The notes: generated by a model from the letters alone, not told the origin. A stretch of DNA of 64,000 nt from Novosphingobium sp. AAP83 (GCF_001295795.1 NZ_LJHY01000008.1:59739-123738), one strand, 5' to 3'. Positions 1 through 9,160 are shown, counted from the stretch's first letter. Translations and numbers: made by a program.

Positions 1-251
1 ACTTCGGATGCGGGGCGGCCATCGACCGATACTGAAATGCGCAAAAGCACATTGAAACCATGTGCCGAAAAATCGGAAACGGCGACAACGCGCAATTGAT
101 CGGCATCTTCCATGCGGCGGATGCGTGTGGACACTGTAGTGGCGGTCAATCCCAGCTTTTCAGCGATTTGCTGATTGTTTGCGCGACCGTTGGCGCGCAG
201 TTCGCGAATAATCGCAACATCTGTTGCATCGAAGCTGAAAACTTGGCTCAT
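1..251 (-). CDS. Lrp/AsnC-family transcriptional regulator, N-terminal part (cut by window edge)
   Basis: Reading the minus strand from the ATG at 251 gives 83 codons that run off the window without a stop. The protein opens MSQVFSFDATDVAIIREL and continues with a winged-helix segment (RANGRANNQQIAEKLG, then TATTVSTRIRRMEDA) typical of the AsnC-type DNA-binding domain, followed by the start of the ligand-sensing half (VVAVSDFSAHGFNVLLRI). It is read divergently from the Baeyer-Villiger monooxygenase operon at 735. Two relatives lie at 8614-9652. It may control the neighbouring catabolic operon through the shared intergenic region; that is inference. The effector is unknown. Confidence 0.85.
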   Translation of the reverse strand, partial: MSQVFSFDATDVAIIRELRANGRANNQQIAEKLGLTATTVSTRIRRMEDADQLRVVAVSDFSAHGFNVLLRISVSVDGRPASE

Positions 252-734
252 TCCACTTGGGACCACTTTGCTGGTTTGGCATGATTGCTGCCGCACCTGC
301 CGTTTGCGCAGCCTATTGCCCCTCGTCAACCGCTATAGGTGGAAATTGTGCCAATGTGCCGGAAGAAAACGCAAAAAAGGTTTGCGCGGTAGCGGGTTTG
401 GTGTCGCGCCGGGTTGAGCAGGTTTCACGCAGAGACGCGGAGAAGAAGTGGAGGCGCAGAGGGGGCGGGGATGACGGCAAAGCTGCCTTTCCATCCTGAC
501 TGGGTTGTTTTCTCCATGGCTTGGTTTTGGGAGGCCTTGCGGCCGGAGCCAACGCCTCCGCGTCTCTGCTTTCTGCTCTGCGCCTCTGCGTGAACCTGTT
601 GCGGCAGGCTCTGCTTGGTGGAGGGGATTACGCTTTAATACCTTCGGGTGATGTGCGGAATTGTCCGGCATGCGATCAGGGCGTGACGCACATCGGCCAG
701 CAGATGCCGGGGCGGCCCGAGAGGATAGCGATCC
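252..734. other. divergent intergenic region between the Lrp-type regulator and the monooxygenase operon
   Basis: No gene is supported here; the overlapping reading frames have no recognisable protein content. The stretch holds an imperfect inverted repeat (424-594, listed separately). At 628-638 there is a TTACGCTTTAA sequence related to the motif found in other intergenic regions of this cluster. GAGGATAGC at about 720 may be the ribosome binding site of the gene at 735. Promoters for both flanking genes must lie here but I could not fix them. Confidence 0.6.
424..594. repeat. imperfect inverted repeat with TTCACGCAGAG ends
   Basis: The left arm from 424 (TTCACGCAGAGACGCGGAG and on to GGCGCAGAG at 453-461) reappears inverted at 554-594, which ends GCCTCTGCGTGAA. 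The two arms are mosaics of the same GCAGAGRCGCRGAG units, with about 90 bases of unique sequence between them. It looks like a small non-coding dispersed element of the REP or MITE kind; that class is inferred from the structure only. Confidence 0.55.
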
Positions 735-2219
735 ATGACATCATCGACCACGCGCGCTTTGCGCTATGCCATTGTTGGCGCAGGCATGGCGGGCGTTCTG
801 GCCGCGATCAAGCTGAAGGAGCGCGGCGAGGACTTTACGGTTTTTGAAAAGGCGGGCAAAATTGGCGGAACATGGCGCGAGAACCGCTATCCCGGCCTTT
901 CATGCGACGTGCCTGCCCACGCCTATACTTATACGTTCGAACCTTATCCCGAATGGAAGGCCTATTACGCAATCGGGCCTGAAGTTCAGGAATACTTCGA
1001 GTTTGTGACCGATAAGTATGGAATCGCGCCGTTTATCCGCTTTCATACCGAAGTGACGGCGCTGGATTGGGATGAGGACGCGAGCCAGTGGACGGTAACG
1101 CTGGGCGATGGCAGCGCCGAGGTTTTTGATGTGGTGATCGCCGCATCGGGCGTGCTGCATTATCCCAATGTTCCTGTGATCGAAGGGCTGGAGACGTTCG
1201 ACGGCCCGGCCTTTCACACCGCGCGCTGGGATGACGATGCGCCGATTGAGGGTGCAAAAGTGGGCCTGATCGGTTCAGGATCGACCGGCATCCAGATTGT
1301 GACCGCGATCAACAAGAAGGTTGAAAAGCTGGTCCATTTCCAGCGTTCGCCGCAATGGGTGATGCCGGTGCCGTACTTCCTTTACAGCGAGGAGGAGCGC
1401 GAAGCATTTCGCCGCGATCCGGCGCTGATCGACGCGATCCGCTTTGCCGACGAATATATCGGCAATGTGCGGCGGTTTACCGATGCGATTACCGATATCG
1501 ATGGTCCGCAGATGAAGATGATCGAGGATATTTGCCGCGATCATTTTGAACAATCGATCCGCGATCCCGAACTGAAGGAGAAGCTGCGGCCCAATTATCG
1601 CGCGGCGTGCAAGCGGTTGATCTATTCGTGGTGCTATTACGAGGAAGTGCAGCATCCTGCGGTGTTTGTGGAAACCGGCAAGATCGCGCGCGTGGAGCCC
1701 AAGGGCGTGCGCATGGCCGATGGCACGTTCCATGAACTGGACACGCTGATCCTTGCCACCGGGTTCCAGGCCGACAAGTTTATCCGCCCCGCCGGTGTTA
1801 CCGGGCAAGGCGGCATGACGCTGGATGCATTCTGGGCAGAGCGGCCCACCGCGCACTATGCGGTGACGCTGCCGCATTTCCCCAACCTGTTCATGCTGAA
1901 CGGGCCGACCGGGCCGGTGGGCAACTTCTCGCTGATCGACATTGCCGAGCGGCAGTGGGATTATATCGACCAGTTGATCGACCTGCTGCGCGTGGGCGAG
2001 GGGGTGTCGGTGATGCCCACGGTCGAGGCGCATGCAGCGTATGAAGTGCGGCGCGTAGCGGCTGCCAAAACCACGATTTTCGGATCGGGCTGCACAAGCT
2101 GGTATCTGGACCGGACCGGTGTGCCGGCAAGCTGGCCGTGGAGCTATGATGCTTTTGCCGATGCGATGGCGCGGCCGGTGCTGGCTGAATATGCGATCAA
2201 GGCACCTGTTGCGGCATGA
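735..2219 (+). CDS. Baeyer-Villiger type flavin monooxygenase
   Basis: 494 residues. The N-terminal Rossmann motif GAGMAG (15-20) binds FAD, a second one, GLIGSGSTG (177-185), binds NADPH, and between them lies FDGPAFHTARWD (155-166), the BVMO fingerprint FxGxxxHxxxW with D in place of the usual final P. Such enzymes insert oxygen next to a ketone to give an ester or lactone. The gene is the first of a plus-strand operon. It overlaps the following SnoaL-like gene by 4 bases (ATGA), so the two are probably translated together. Cyclohexanone, steroid or aryl ketone substrates are all possible; nothing in the sequence decides. Confidence 0.9.
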   Translation: MTSSTTRALRYAIVGAGMAGVLAAIKLKERGEDFTVFEKAGKIGGTWRENRYPGLSCDVPAHAYTYTFEPYPEWKAYYAIGPEVQEYFEFVTDKYGIAPFIRFHTEVTALDWDEDASQWTVTLGDGSAEVFDVVIAASGVLHYPNVPVIEGLETFDGPAFHTARWDDDAPIEGAKVGLIGSGSTGIQIVTAINKKVEKLVHFQRSPQWVMPVPYFLYSEEEREAFRRDPALIDAIRFADEYIGNVRRFTDAITDIDGPQMKMIEDICRDHFEQSIRDPELKEKLRPNYRAACKRLIYSWCYYEEVQHPAVFVETGKIARVEPKGVRMADGTFHELDTLILATGFQADKFIRPAGVTGQGGMTLDAFWAERPTAHYAVTLPHFPNLFMLNGPTGPVGNFSLIDIAERQWDYIDQLIDLLRVGEGVSVMPTVEAHAAYEVRRVAAAKTTIFGSGCTSWYLDRTGVPASWPWSYDAFADAMARPVLAEYAIKAPVAA

Positions 2220-2689
2220 TGGATTTGCAGGAGATATCCGACCGGCTGGAGATCCAGGATCTGTTTGCGCGCTACAGCTTTGCCATTGATGAGCGCGATT
2301 GGGATGCACTCGATACGATTTTTACGCCCGATGCGCAGATCGACTATACCGAGACGGGCGGGGCGAAGGGATCGCTTGCGCAGATCAAGGCGTGGTTACC
2401 AAAGGCGCTGGCACAGTTTCCCAGCTTTCAGCACATGGTGGCAACGACCAAGCTGACTCTGATGGGGGACGAGGCGACGAGCCGCACGATCCTGTTCAAC
2501 CCGATGGTCCACCGCAATGAAGCCGGTGGTGAAACGACGTTCTTTATCGGATTGTGGTATCGTGACAGACTGTTACGCACAGCCGATGGCTGGCGGATTG
2601 CCGAGCGCCATGAGGAAATGGCCTATACCCACAATGTGCCGCCCATCGCGCCCGTGCCAGACATTGGCCCAGACATTGGCGATACCTGA
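2216..2689 (+). CDS. SnoaL-like (NTF2-fold) protein
   Basis: 157 residues. The opening (SDRLEIQDLFARYSFAIDERD, then WDALDTIFTPDAQIDY) and the later WRIAERHEEMAY are typical of the SnoaL_4 group of small alpha+beta barrel proteins, which often act as cyclases, dehydratases or isomerases in aromatic and steroid catabolism. The start overlaps the stop of the monooxygenase, so it is translationally coupled and likely works on the same pathway intermediate. The C-terminus contains a 12-base tandem duplication (2658-2681) that encodes PDIG twice. The reaction is unknown. Confidence 0.75.
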   Translation: MMDLQEISDRLEIQDLFARYSFAIDERDWDALDTIFTPDAQIDYTETGGAKGSLAQIKAWLPKALAQFPSFQHMVATTKLTLMGDEATSRTILFNPMVHRNEAGGETTFFIGLWYRDRLLRTADGWRIAERHEEMAYTHNVPPIAPVPDIGPDIGDT

Positions 2690-2723
2690 AGAACCATAAG
2701 CAAGAAAGCGAGAGGAACTCCTG

Positions 2724-3290
2724 ATGCTCAAGATCACCATTCCGGATGAACAAGCCCACGATCCATTCGGCTTTGCCTCGCGCAATTATGCGACGGGGAT
2801 CATGGCAGCGGCTGGCGGGTTTTCGCGCGCGGTCTATTGTGAATCGCAATTGTCCTTGCGCGAGTTCGAAGCCGCGCGGATGCGCACGGCGCAGTTGAAC
2901 GGTTGCGCGATTTGCCAGGACTTTCGCAGCGAACGCGATGCCAAGCCGATGTATTCGGTGAACGGCGAGACACCGGCGCAGATGGTGACCGGCAACGGAC
3001 CTGCGCCCGACGAGGCGTTTTTCGCAAGCATTGCCGACTGGCAAACGGCAACGGTGTTTTCGGCGCGCGAACGGCTGTCCATCGAATTTGCCGAACGCTT
3101 TGCCACAGAGCCCAAAGTGCTAAGCGCGGACGCGGAGTTCTGGGTGCGGATGCATGAGAACTTCAGCGATGGCGAGATTGTTGATCTGGCGCATTGTACG
3201 GCGGCATGGATGGGCCTTGGCCGGGTGGCGCATGTGCTGGGCTTTGATAGCGTGTGCCTGTTCCTGCCAGCGCAAGAGGCTGCGGAATGA
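2724..3290 (+). CDS. carboxymuconolactone decarboxylase / AhpD-like protein
   Basis: 188 residues. The central segment AARMRTAQLNGCAICQDFR carries the CxxC pair (CAIC) of the AhpD/CMD fold, near residues 59-62, followed by the usual acidic helix region (FAERFATEPKV) and a hydrophobic helix with GLGRVAHVLGF. AhpD-like proteins are small peroxidase partners or decarboxylase relatives. A ribosome binding site GAGAGGA sits just upstream. Its stop overlaps the following SDR start by 4 bases (ATGA at 3287), so it belongs to the same operon as the BVMO. Which member of the superfamily it is cannot be told. Confidence 0.8.
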   Translation: MLKITIPDEQAHDPFGFASRNYATGIMAAAGGFSRAVYCESQLSLREFEAARMRTAQLNGCAICQDFRSERDAKPMYSVNGETPAQMVTGNGPAPDEAFFASIADWQTATVFSARERLSIEFAERFATEPKVLSADAEFWVRMHENFSDGEIVDLAHCTAAWMGLGRVAHVLGFDSVCLFLPAQEAAE

Positions 3291-4063
3291 GCGGGTACGC
3301 GCCGCAACCGGGCACCCCCGGAACGCCGGTGGTTATCACTGGCGGGGCTTCCGGCATCGGCCTTGCTAGTGCGCACGCACTGGCGGCGGTGGGGCGTCCG
3401 GTTGCGGTGTGGGATATCAACGCGAGCGGGGCCGAGGCGGCGGCCGCGCAAATTGCGGCGCAACACGGGGTGAAAACCATCGGGCTTGGCACCGACTTGC
3501 GCGATGCGCAGGCGGTGCTGCCCGCCGCTTTGGCAACGCGCGCGGCGCTGGGCGGCGTGGGCGGGATTGTGCATTGTGCGGGCACGGCAGAGCCAACCGG
3601 GATCATCGGCGCGACGCCCGATGTGTTTGATGCCAGCATGGCCTTGCATGTGCGCGCGCTGCTGGGCTTGGCGCAGGCCTTTGCCGATGATCTCAAGGCC
3701 AATCCGGGCAGCGCGATTGTGGCGGTTTCATCGATCAATGCCTGGTTCGGCAACGGGATGATCCCGATTTATACCGCCGCCAAGGGTGCCGTGATTTCGT
3801 TGGTTCGCGCGATGGCGGATGAACTGGGGTGCGATGGCATCCGCATCAATGCGATCAGCCCGGGCATGATAGATACGCCGATTCTGGGCGAGATGCGCGA
3901 CGGCATGGTACAGCTTTACGGGCCGCGCACTTTTGCCGGTCGGTTTGGCCAGCCTGAGGAAATCGGCAGGGTGGTGCGGTTCCTGCTATCGGATGAGGCC
4001 AGTTACATTACCGCAGCTGAAATCGTGGTGGATGGTGGGCTGCGGCATTCGCAGCGGCCCTGA
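3287..4063 (+). CDS. short-chain dehydrogenase/reductase (SDR)
   Basis: 258 residues when started at the ATG that overlaps the previous stop; an in-frame start at 3254 lies inside the upstream gene and is less likely. Cofactor motif VVITGGASGIG is near the N-terminus, and the catalytic SSINAW...IYTAAKGAV gives Ser and YxxxK. The ending ITAAEIVVDGGL is the usual classical-SDR tail. It is the last gene of the operon that starts with the BVMO and probably oxidises or reduces an alcohol/ketone of that pathway. GGCGCTTTGCGCC at 4067-4079 could fold into a hairpin after the stop but has no T run. Confidence 0.88.
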   Translation: MSGYAPQPGTPGTPVVITGGASGIGLASAHALAAVGRPVAVWDINASGAEAAAAQIAAQHGVKTIGLGTDLRDAQAVLPAALATRAALGGVGGIVHCAGTAEPTGIIGATPDVFDASMALHVRALLGLAQAFADDLKANPGSAIVAVSSINAWFGNGMIPIYTAAKGAVISLVRAMADELGCDGIRINAISPGMIDTPILGEMRDGMVQLYGPRTFAGRFGQPEEIGRVVRFLLSDEASYITAAEIVVDGGLRHSQRP

Positions 4064-4177
4064 ACCGGCGCTTTGCGCCGCGTATTGCATGATCCCCGTA
4101 ATGATCCGGAACAAGCCGACAGCGCGGTTGGCCTGGCGATGGGGGCTGCCGTTTTGCGACTGGTGCATTTTTCCCAC

Positions 4178-4282
4178 ATTTGCGTAAGTTTTATGGAAAA
4201 TTGCTACGGTTTAGGCAAACAACTTGTCAATTTCTCTAAGAAACAATATGAAACAGGTGATAATGAAATACGCGATAGCGTA
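4178..4282 (+). promoter_or_regulatory. probable sigma-70 promoter and operators of the TonB receptor gene
   Basis: TTGTCA at 4224-4229 and TATGAA at 4247-4252 are separated by exactly 17 bases and fit a sigma-70 promoter. Upstream, ATTTGCGTAA (4178-4187) is, on the other strand, TTACGCAAAT, identical to a 10-mer at 14450-14459 in another intergenic region. Downstream of the -10, TACGC-GATA-GCGTA (4269-4282) is a perfect inverted repeat in the expected leader, a plausible operator. A strong ribosome binding site GGAGGGAG precedes the ATG at 4306. The 4064-4305 gap holds no gene. Confidence 0.55.
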
Positions 4283-4305
4283 ATCACGCTCTGGAGGGAG
4301 ATGTC

Positions 4306-6672
4306 ATGAGGAATTTGCTTGTTGCCACGGCTACGATCGCGCTGGCCTTTGCAGGTGCATCAGCACACGCACAGGAAGCCGCCCAGGGTTCTGCCGATAA
4401 CGGATCGGGCATTGGCGAAATTGTCGTCACCGCGCAGAAGCGGTCGGAAAACATCCAGGACGTGCCAATCGCGATTTCTGCCGTGGGCAGCCAGTTTCTG
4501 GAATCGCGCGGGATCACTTCGATTGACGCGCTTGGTTCGATTGCGCCGAACGTAAAGTTTGAACGCGCCCCTTCGAACAAGACCATTTCACAGATCGCTA
4601 TTCGCGGATCTGTGACGATCAATCCGGCGGTGACGTGGGAGCCTGCGGTCGGCCTTTACCTGAACGGTGTTTATATCGCCAAGGCGCAAGGTTCGATCTT
4701 TGACGTGGCCGATCTGGAGCGCGTGGAAATCCTGCGTGGTCCGCAAGGCACGCTCTATGGCCGCAACGCATTGGCGGGTGCAGTCAACCTCGTGCCCAAA
4801 ATGCCGAGCGGCGAATTGGGCTTCCGGGGTGAAGTGTCCTATGGCAACTTTGATCAGCGCCGCGTGCGCGCATCGCTGGATTTGCCATCGTTCGGGCCTT
4901 TCTCGCTCAAGCTTTCGGGCCAGATCCAGAAGCGTGACGGGTTTATCAAGCTGACGCCCAACCCGTTCCCGCAAGCCGTTGCGGCTGGTCCCGCTCTGGC
5001 CGGGCGCACCAACGATGTGGATGGCAAGAGCGGCATGGTGCAGTTGCGCTTCAAGCCTGAAGGCAGCAACTTTACCGCCGATTACATGTTCGATTATTCG
5101 AAGTTTGATCAGCGTCCTGACTATGCGCAATTGGTGCGCGTCAACCGCAATGGCCGGTTTGAGGATATCTTCGACCCCAATTCGCCCGGCTATGCCTTTG
5201 GCGGCGCGTTCTTCCCGCTGAACCTGTATGAAAACGCCGCGCGCCAATCGACCGGTTCGCTTGACGCCAATCCGCTGTACGAGCGTTCGCGAACCTATGG
5301 CCATGCCTTGACGATGGCGCTTGATCTGGGATCGGCGACGATCAAATCGATCACCGCCTATCGCAATCTGAAGTGGCAGGATTCGCTCGATCTGGACGGA
5401 TCGCCGTTGCCGGTGGCATTGACGCAGCGCGACACCGATTTCCATAGCTGGAGCCAGGAGCTGCAAGTCAGCGGGAACGCGCTGAGCGACCGTCTGAATT
5501 ATGTGGCGGGCGTGTTCTACTACAAGGAAAAGGCCGAAACGCTGGGGCCACAAAGCTTCTTTGGTGGCGGGGCTTCCTATCAATCGGATTACGGTTCGAA
5601 CACCGAGGCCTTTGCCGCGTTCGCGCAGCTTGATTACAAGTTTACCGACGCGCTGACGCTGACGCTGGGCGGACGCTATACCCACGAGCGCAAGGATATC
5701 CGCCGCTTCTTCCGCATCAATTTCGATGCAGCCAATGGCGTGTTTGCGCCGTTTGTCGTGGCCAATATCCCTTATGGCGGCGTGCCTGATGCAACTTTCA
5801 ACAAGTTCAACCCGGCGGTAACGCTGGCCTATCAGGCATCGGAAGGTATCAACGTATACGCGCGCTTTGCCCAAGGCTTCAAATCGGGCGGCTTCAACGG
5901 TGAAACCAACGATTTCCGTGCGCCCACCGCGGCATGCCCGACCGGCGCTGTGGAATTGTGCAATCCCTATCGTCCTGAAGAAGTGAACAGCTATGAAATG
6001 GGCCTGAAAACCCGTTTTGCCGATGGCCGGGTGATCTTCAACGTGGCCGCGTTCTGGAACGAGCACAAGGACATCCAGCTTTCGGTGTTCACGGCAGGAG
6101 CCGGTGCTTCGTCGATTGTCCGGAATGCGGCACAAGCACGCATTCGCGGGATCGAGTTCGAGACCGTGTTGCGTCCGGTTGATGCGTTGACGATCAATGC
6201 ATCGCTGGCCTTCCTTGATCCCAAGTACAAGCGCTATATCGAAGCGGTGAACGGGGTTGATACCGATGTTTCGGCCAACCGCGCCTTCCCGCACACGCCC
6301 AAGACAACTGCTGCGCTGGGTGTGGATTATCGGGTGGCCGAAGGCGATTGGGGCCGCTTCAACGTGGGCGGTGATTTCAACTATGTTTCGGGTTACTTCA
6401 CGTTCCCCTATGCACTAACCACGCCCAACCGGTCTGCCCAGAACGCCAACAACACGCGTTCACCGGGCCGCAGCATCGTGAACCTGCGGGCAGGGGTGGC
6501 CGAAGTGCCATTGGCCGGAGCGAAGGCGGAATTTTCGTTGTGGGTGCGCAACCTGACCAAGGAAAGCGATCCTTCCAACTTCATCGACTTTGGCCCCGGG
6601 TTCGGCGGTTTGACGGTGGGGTATTTCCCCGATCCGCGCACTTATGGTCTGACGGCTGCGGTGAAGTTTTGA
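4306..6672 (+). CDS. TonB-dependent outer-membrane receptor
   Basis: 788 residues. A signal peptide (MRNLLVATATIALAFAGASA, cleavage near AHAQ) is followed by the TonB box and plug start EIVVTAQKRSENIQDVPIAI, the plug signature [20 protein letters not shown], and a long beta-barrel ending in the aromatic residue of AAVKF. Sphingomonads use these receptors to import bulky organic substrates, so it probably admits the substrate of the flanking cluster. It has its own promoter region and is closed by a rho-independent terminator at 6680. The long reverse-strand frame inside it is a shadow. Confidence 0.95.
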   Translation: MRNLLVATATIALAFAGASAHAQEAAQGSADNGSGIGEIVVTAQKRSENIQDVPIAISAVGSQFLESRGITSIDALGSIAPNVKFERAPSNKTISQIAIRGSVTINPAVTWEPAVGLYLNGVYIAKAQGSIFDVADLERVEILRGPQGTLYGRNALAGAVNLVPKMPSGELGFRGEVSYGNFDQRRVRASLDLPSFGPFSLKLSGQIQKRDGFIKLTPNPFPQAVAAGPALAGRTNDVDGKSGMVQLRFKPEGSNFTADYMFDYSKFDQRPDYAQLVRVNRNGRFEDIFDPNSPGYAFGGAFFPLNLYENAARQSTGSLDANPLYERSRTYGHALTMALDLGSATIKSITAYRNLKWQDSLDLDGSPLPVALTQRDTDFHSWSQELQVSGNALSDRLNYVAGVFYYKEKAETLGPQSFFGGGASYQSDYGSNTEAFAAFAQLDYKFTDALTLTLGGRYTHERKDIRRFFRINFDAANGVFAPFVVANIPYGGVPDATFNKFNPAVTLAYQASEGINVYARFAQGFKSGGFNGETNDFRAPTAACPTGAVELCNPYRPEEVNSYEMGLKTRFADGRVIFNVAAFWNEHKDIQLSVFTAGAGASSIVRNAAQARIRGIEFETVLRPVDALTINASLAFLDPKYKRYIEAVNGVDTDVSANRAFPHTPKTTAALGVDYRVAEGDWGRFNVGGDFNYVSGYFTFPYALTTPNRSAQNANNTRSPGRSIVNLRAGVAEVPLAGAKAEFSLWVRNLTKESDPSNFIDFGPGFGGLTVGYFPDPRTYGLTAAVKF

Positions 6673-6679
6673 TGACAAC

Positions 6680-6708
6680 GGGCGGGCAGCAATGTCCGCC
6701 CCTTTTTT
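6680..6708 (+). terminator. rho-independent terminator after the TonB receptor
   Basis: Arms 6680-6688 (GGGCGGGCA) and 6693-6701 (TGTCCGCCC) pair with a single G-T wobble around a GCAA loop, followed by a C and six Ts (6703-6708), 8 bases after the stop codon of the receptor gene. Confidence 0.85.
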
Positions 6709-6752
6709 GACATGGTAATCGCAAAAAGCGGCCGGACCCTTGGGAGAATGAC

Positions 6753-7493
6753 ATGCTGTTTGAAGGCAAACGCGGGCTGATAACGGGCGCTGCTTCGGGG
6801 ATTGGCCGGGCGACGGCGATCAAGTTCGCCGCCGAAGGCGCGCAACTGACGATCGGGGATCGCAATCTGGCAGGGTTGGAAGAGACTGCTGCGATGATGG
6901 CGATCAAGCCGGTGATCCAAGCCTATGACGCGACCAATTTCGATACGTGCCGTGCGCTGGTGGATACGGCGGCACAGGGCGGTTTGGACTTTGTGTGCAA
7001 CATTGCCGGGATGCTGAAGTGGGGGCCTTCCGATGCGTTCAGCGCGCAGGATTTTGATCTGCTGATGACGGTCAACGCGACCAGTGTTTATGTGATCTGT
7101 CAGGCCGCGATGCCGTACCTGATTGCAAGCCGTGGCGCGATTGTGAACACCGCGTCTACTGCCGCTTTGCAAGGCCAGCCTTATAACATCGCCTATTCGG
7201 CATCGAAACATGCCGTGGCGGCGATTACCAAAGGTCTGGCGATTGAATATGCGGCGCAAGGTGTGCGGATCAATGCGATTTGCCCGGGGCTTGTACTGAC
7301 CCCGATGACGCGCGATACGCCGCCGCCCGAGGGTGTGGATTGGGCGCTGATGATGCGCAATGCGCCCAAGCTGCTGGACGGCGCGTGCGAGCCCGAAGAC
7401 ATCGCCGAGATGTTTGCATTTTTGGCCAGCGATAAATCGCGCAAGGCCACCGGCGCGCTGTTTACAGTGGATGGCGGCCAGATGGCGGGCTGA
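6753..7493 (+). CDS. short-chain dehydrogenase/reductase (SDR)
   Basis: 246 residues, start chosen because GGGAG lies 6 bases upstream. GLITGAASGIGRAT is the nucleotide-binding motif, CNIAGML the structural NAG-type motif, and YSASK the catalytic pair; the tail ALFTVDGGQMAG is classical. It follows the receptor terminator by 45 bases, so it either has its own promoter or depends on readthrough. It is followed after 38 bases by the gene at 7532 in the same direction. The substrate is unknown. Confidence 0.88.
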   Translation: MLFEGKRGLITGAASGIGRATAIKFAAEGAQLTIGDRNLAGLEETAAMMAIKPVIQAYDATNFDTCRALVDTAAQGGLDFVCNIAGMLKWGPSDAFSAQDFDLLMTVNATSVYVICQAAMPYLIASRGAIVNTASTAALQGQPYNIAYSASKHAVAAITKGLAIEYAAQGVRINAICPGLVLTPMTRDTPPPEGVDWALMMRNAPKLLDGACEPEDIAEMFAFLASDKSRKATGALFTVDGGQMAG

Positions 7494-7531
7494 GTGCCCG
7501 ATTCCTCAAGCAAACCTCAAGGAGTGATGCG

Positions 7532-8617
7532 ATGCCTGATCCTGCCGGTGATGTGGGGGCGCTTGACCATGTGTGGCGTAATTTCTGCGCGCAATTGGCC
7601 GAGGCTGGTGAGGTGCTGGCGCGGCCATCGGCCCCCGCCACGGCGCTGGAGCAGGCAGAGGGGCTGCGCTATCTGAGCCGCCTGGCGCGCACGGCGCTGA
7701 ACATGCTGGTGGATAGTGCCGATCCGGACTTTCCGCGCTTGTTCATGCTGTGTGATGACAAGATCAAGATTGGCGCGGACAATCCCGACAACATCTACCA
7801 GCAATGCCTGGTGCGCGCCGACCAGACATACCGTGTGACAGGCAAGCGCAATTCTGTGCCCTATTTCTCGATCGGCAGCAAAGCCAACCGCTATGCCATT
7901 GACGGGACGATGGCATCGACCGGCGAGATCGAGTTTTCCGATATGACATTCGGTCCTGACGGTAGCTTCGAGCTGATCGTCAGCAAGCGGCCGCATCCGG
8001 GCAATTGGTTGCCGCTGGCCGATGACAGCACTTTGCTGATCGTGCGCCAGACGTTTGATGACAAAGCGAGGCAAACGCCCGCTGATATCCGCGTTGAGCG
8101 GATCGGGGCAGGGCCGCAGGTTCCGGTCCTGTTGACGCCTGCGGTGATCGAACAGCAATTGATGGCAGCAGCGGCATGGACGCGCGGCACGGCCAATACT
8201 TTTGCCAATTGGTCAGAATGGTTCAAAACGCAGCCCAACCGGATCTATGACGGCGATCAGAGCGTATTCCAGAAGGCGGGCGGCGATCCCAATATCTGGT
8301 ACGGGCACTTCTACTATGATCTCAAACCCGGCGAGGCTTTGGTGATTGAATCGCCGGTGCCCGATTGCCGGATGTGGAACGTGCAGATTGATAACTGGTG
8401 GATGGAATCACTTGATCACGTGCATCAGAAAGTGTGGTTGAACAATTCGATGGCCAAGCTGGAAAGCGATGGCAGCGTGGTGGCGTTGTGCGCCGATGCC
8501 GATCCCGGCTTTGGCAACTGGATCGATTTGGGGGGGCATCGTTCGGGCACCGGCCTGTGGCGCTGGTTTAATGCAGACCGCGTGGTAGTGCCGCAAATGC
8601 GGGTGATAAAGCTCTAA
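7532..8617 (+). CDS. DUF1214-like protein of unknown function (tentative family)
   Basis: 361 residues, no signal peptide or membrane segment evident. The strongest region is in the C-terminal third, GEALVIESPVPDCRMWNVQI followed by DNWWMESLDHV and later GTGLWRWFNADRVVVPQMRV, which recalls DUF1214 proteins often found in catabolic clusters of Actinobacteria and sphingomonads; I make this match from memory and rate it moderate. AAGGAG stands upstream of the ATG. Its stop codon overlaps the stop of the convergent Lrp-type gene at 8614. The biochemical role is unknown. Confidence 0.6.
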   Translation: MPDPAGDVGALDHVWRNFCAQLAEAGEVLARPSAPATALEQAEGLRYLSRLARTALNMLVDSADPDFPRLFMLCDDKIKIGADNPDNIYQQCLVRADQTYRVTGKRNSVPYFSIGSKANRYAIDGTMASTGEIEFSDMTFGPDGSFELIVSKRPHPGNWLPLADDSTLLIVRQTFDDKARQTPADIRVERIGAGPQVPVLLTPAVIEQQLMAAAAWTRGTANTFANWSEWFKTQPNRIYDGDQSVFQKAGGDPNIWYGHFYYDLKPGEALVIESPVPDCRMWNVQIDNWWMESLDHVHQKVWLNNSMAKLESDGSVVALCADADPGFGNWIDLGGHRSGTGLWRWFNADRVVVPQMRVIKL

Positions 8618-9147
8618 TCGCTACTTTGCAGTGCAAGGTCTTCGAGTGTGGCGATGGGGCCTACGGCGGCGTTGTATTTGACCGATTGCAGGACCAATTC
8701 GCTTTCGGCTTCGCGGATGCCATCAAGCGCTAGGATCTGGTTCATTACTTCGGCAGCGTGATCCAGGCTGGGCAAGATGCACACCGCGACAAGGCGCGGG
8801 GTGGCGTTGGCATCATAAAGCGCGCTGACTTGGGGGATGGCAAGCAGCGCCTCGCGCACATGATCGAGCCTGCCATTGGCACAGCGCACGGTGATGAACA
8901 TCATGTGCGGACCGTTGCCCTGGCTTATGGCTGCTGCATCTGTTGGGCGATCAATGCCGATGATCGGCACAAGTTTGAGCAGGCCTGCGCTTTGCAGCCG
9001 TTTGACCCGTCCGCGCACGGTGCCCTCTGTTACGCCAAGGTCAGCTGCGATTTTGCGGAACGACTGCCGCGCATCTTGCGCCAGCATGACGGCGATATCG
9101 CGATCAAGCTGATCGGTTGAGGGATATTCGGGCGCTTCTGCGGGCAT
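8614..9147 (-). CDS. Lrp/AsnC-family transcriptional regulator
   Basis: 177 residues from the ATG at 9147 (protein starts MPAEAPEYPSTDQLDRDIAV); the longer frame upstream runs into the next gene. A winged-helix domain (DARQSFRKIAADLGVTEGTV, then RGRVKRLQSAGLLKLV) is followed by an AsnC effector domain with VSALYDANATPRLVAVCIL. It lies 13 bases downstream of a second Lrp-type gene, in the same direction, so the two are probably co-transcribed and may form heteromers. The stop overlaps the convergent gene at 7532-8617. The likely targets are the nearby catabolic promoters; that is inference. Confidence 0.85.
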   Translation of the reverse strand: MPAEAPEYPSTDQLDRDIAVMLAQDARQSFRKIAADLGVTEGTVRGRVKRLQSAGLLKLVPIIGIDRPTDAAAISQGNGPHMMFITVRCANGRLDHVREALLAIPQVSALYDANATPRLVAVCILPSLDHAAEVMNQILALDGIREAESELVLQSVKYNAAVGPIATLEDLALQSSD

Positions 9148-9160
9148 CAGCGGTTCTCCA

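Noticed and set aside
1275..2309. 344-codon open frame antisense to the Baeyer-Villiger monooxygenase
   Set aside because: Shadow frame; the plus-strand gene has all expected motifs.
4067..4079. GGCGC-TTT-GCGCC as a terminator of the BVMO operon
   Set aside because: Stem of only 5 bp and no T run; could be chance.
4588..6294. 568-codon open frame antisense to the TonB receptor gene
   Set aside because: It lies wholly inside a well-recognised receptor gene on the other strand and its translation has no family features; long antisense frames are expected in GC-rich DNA.
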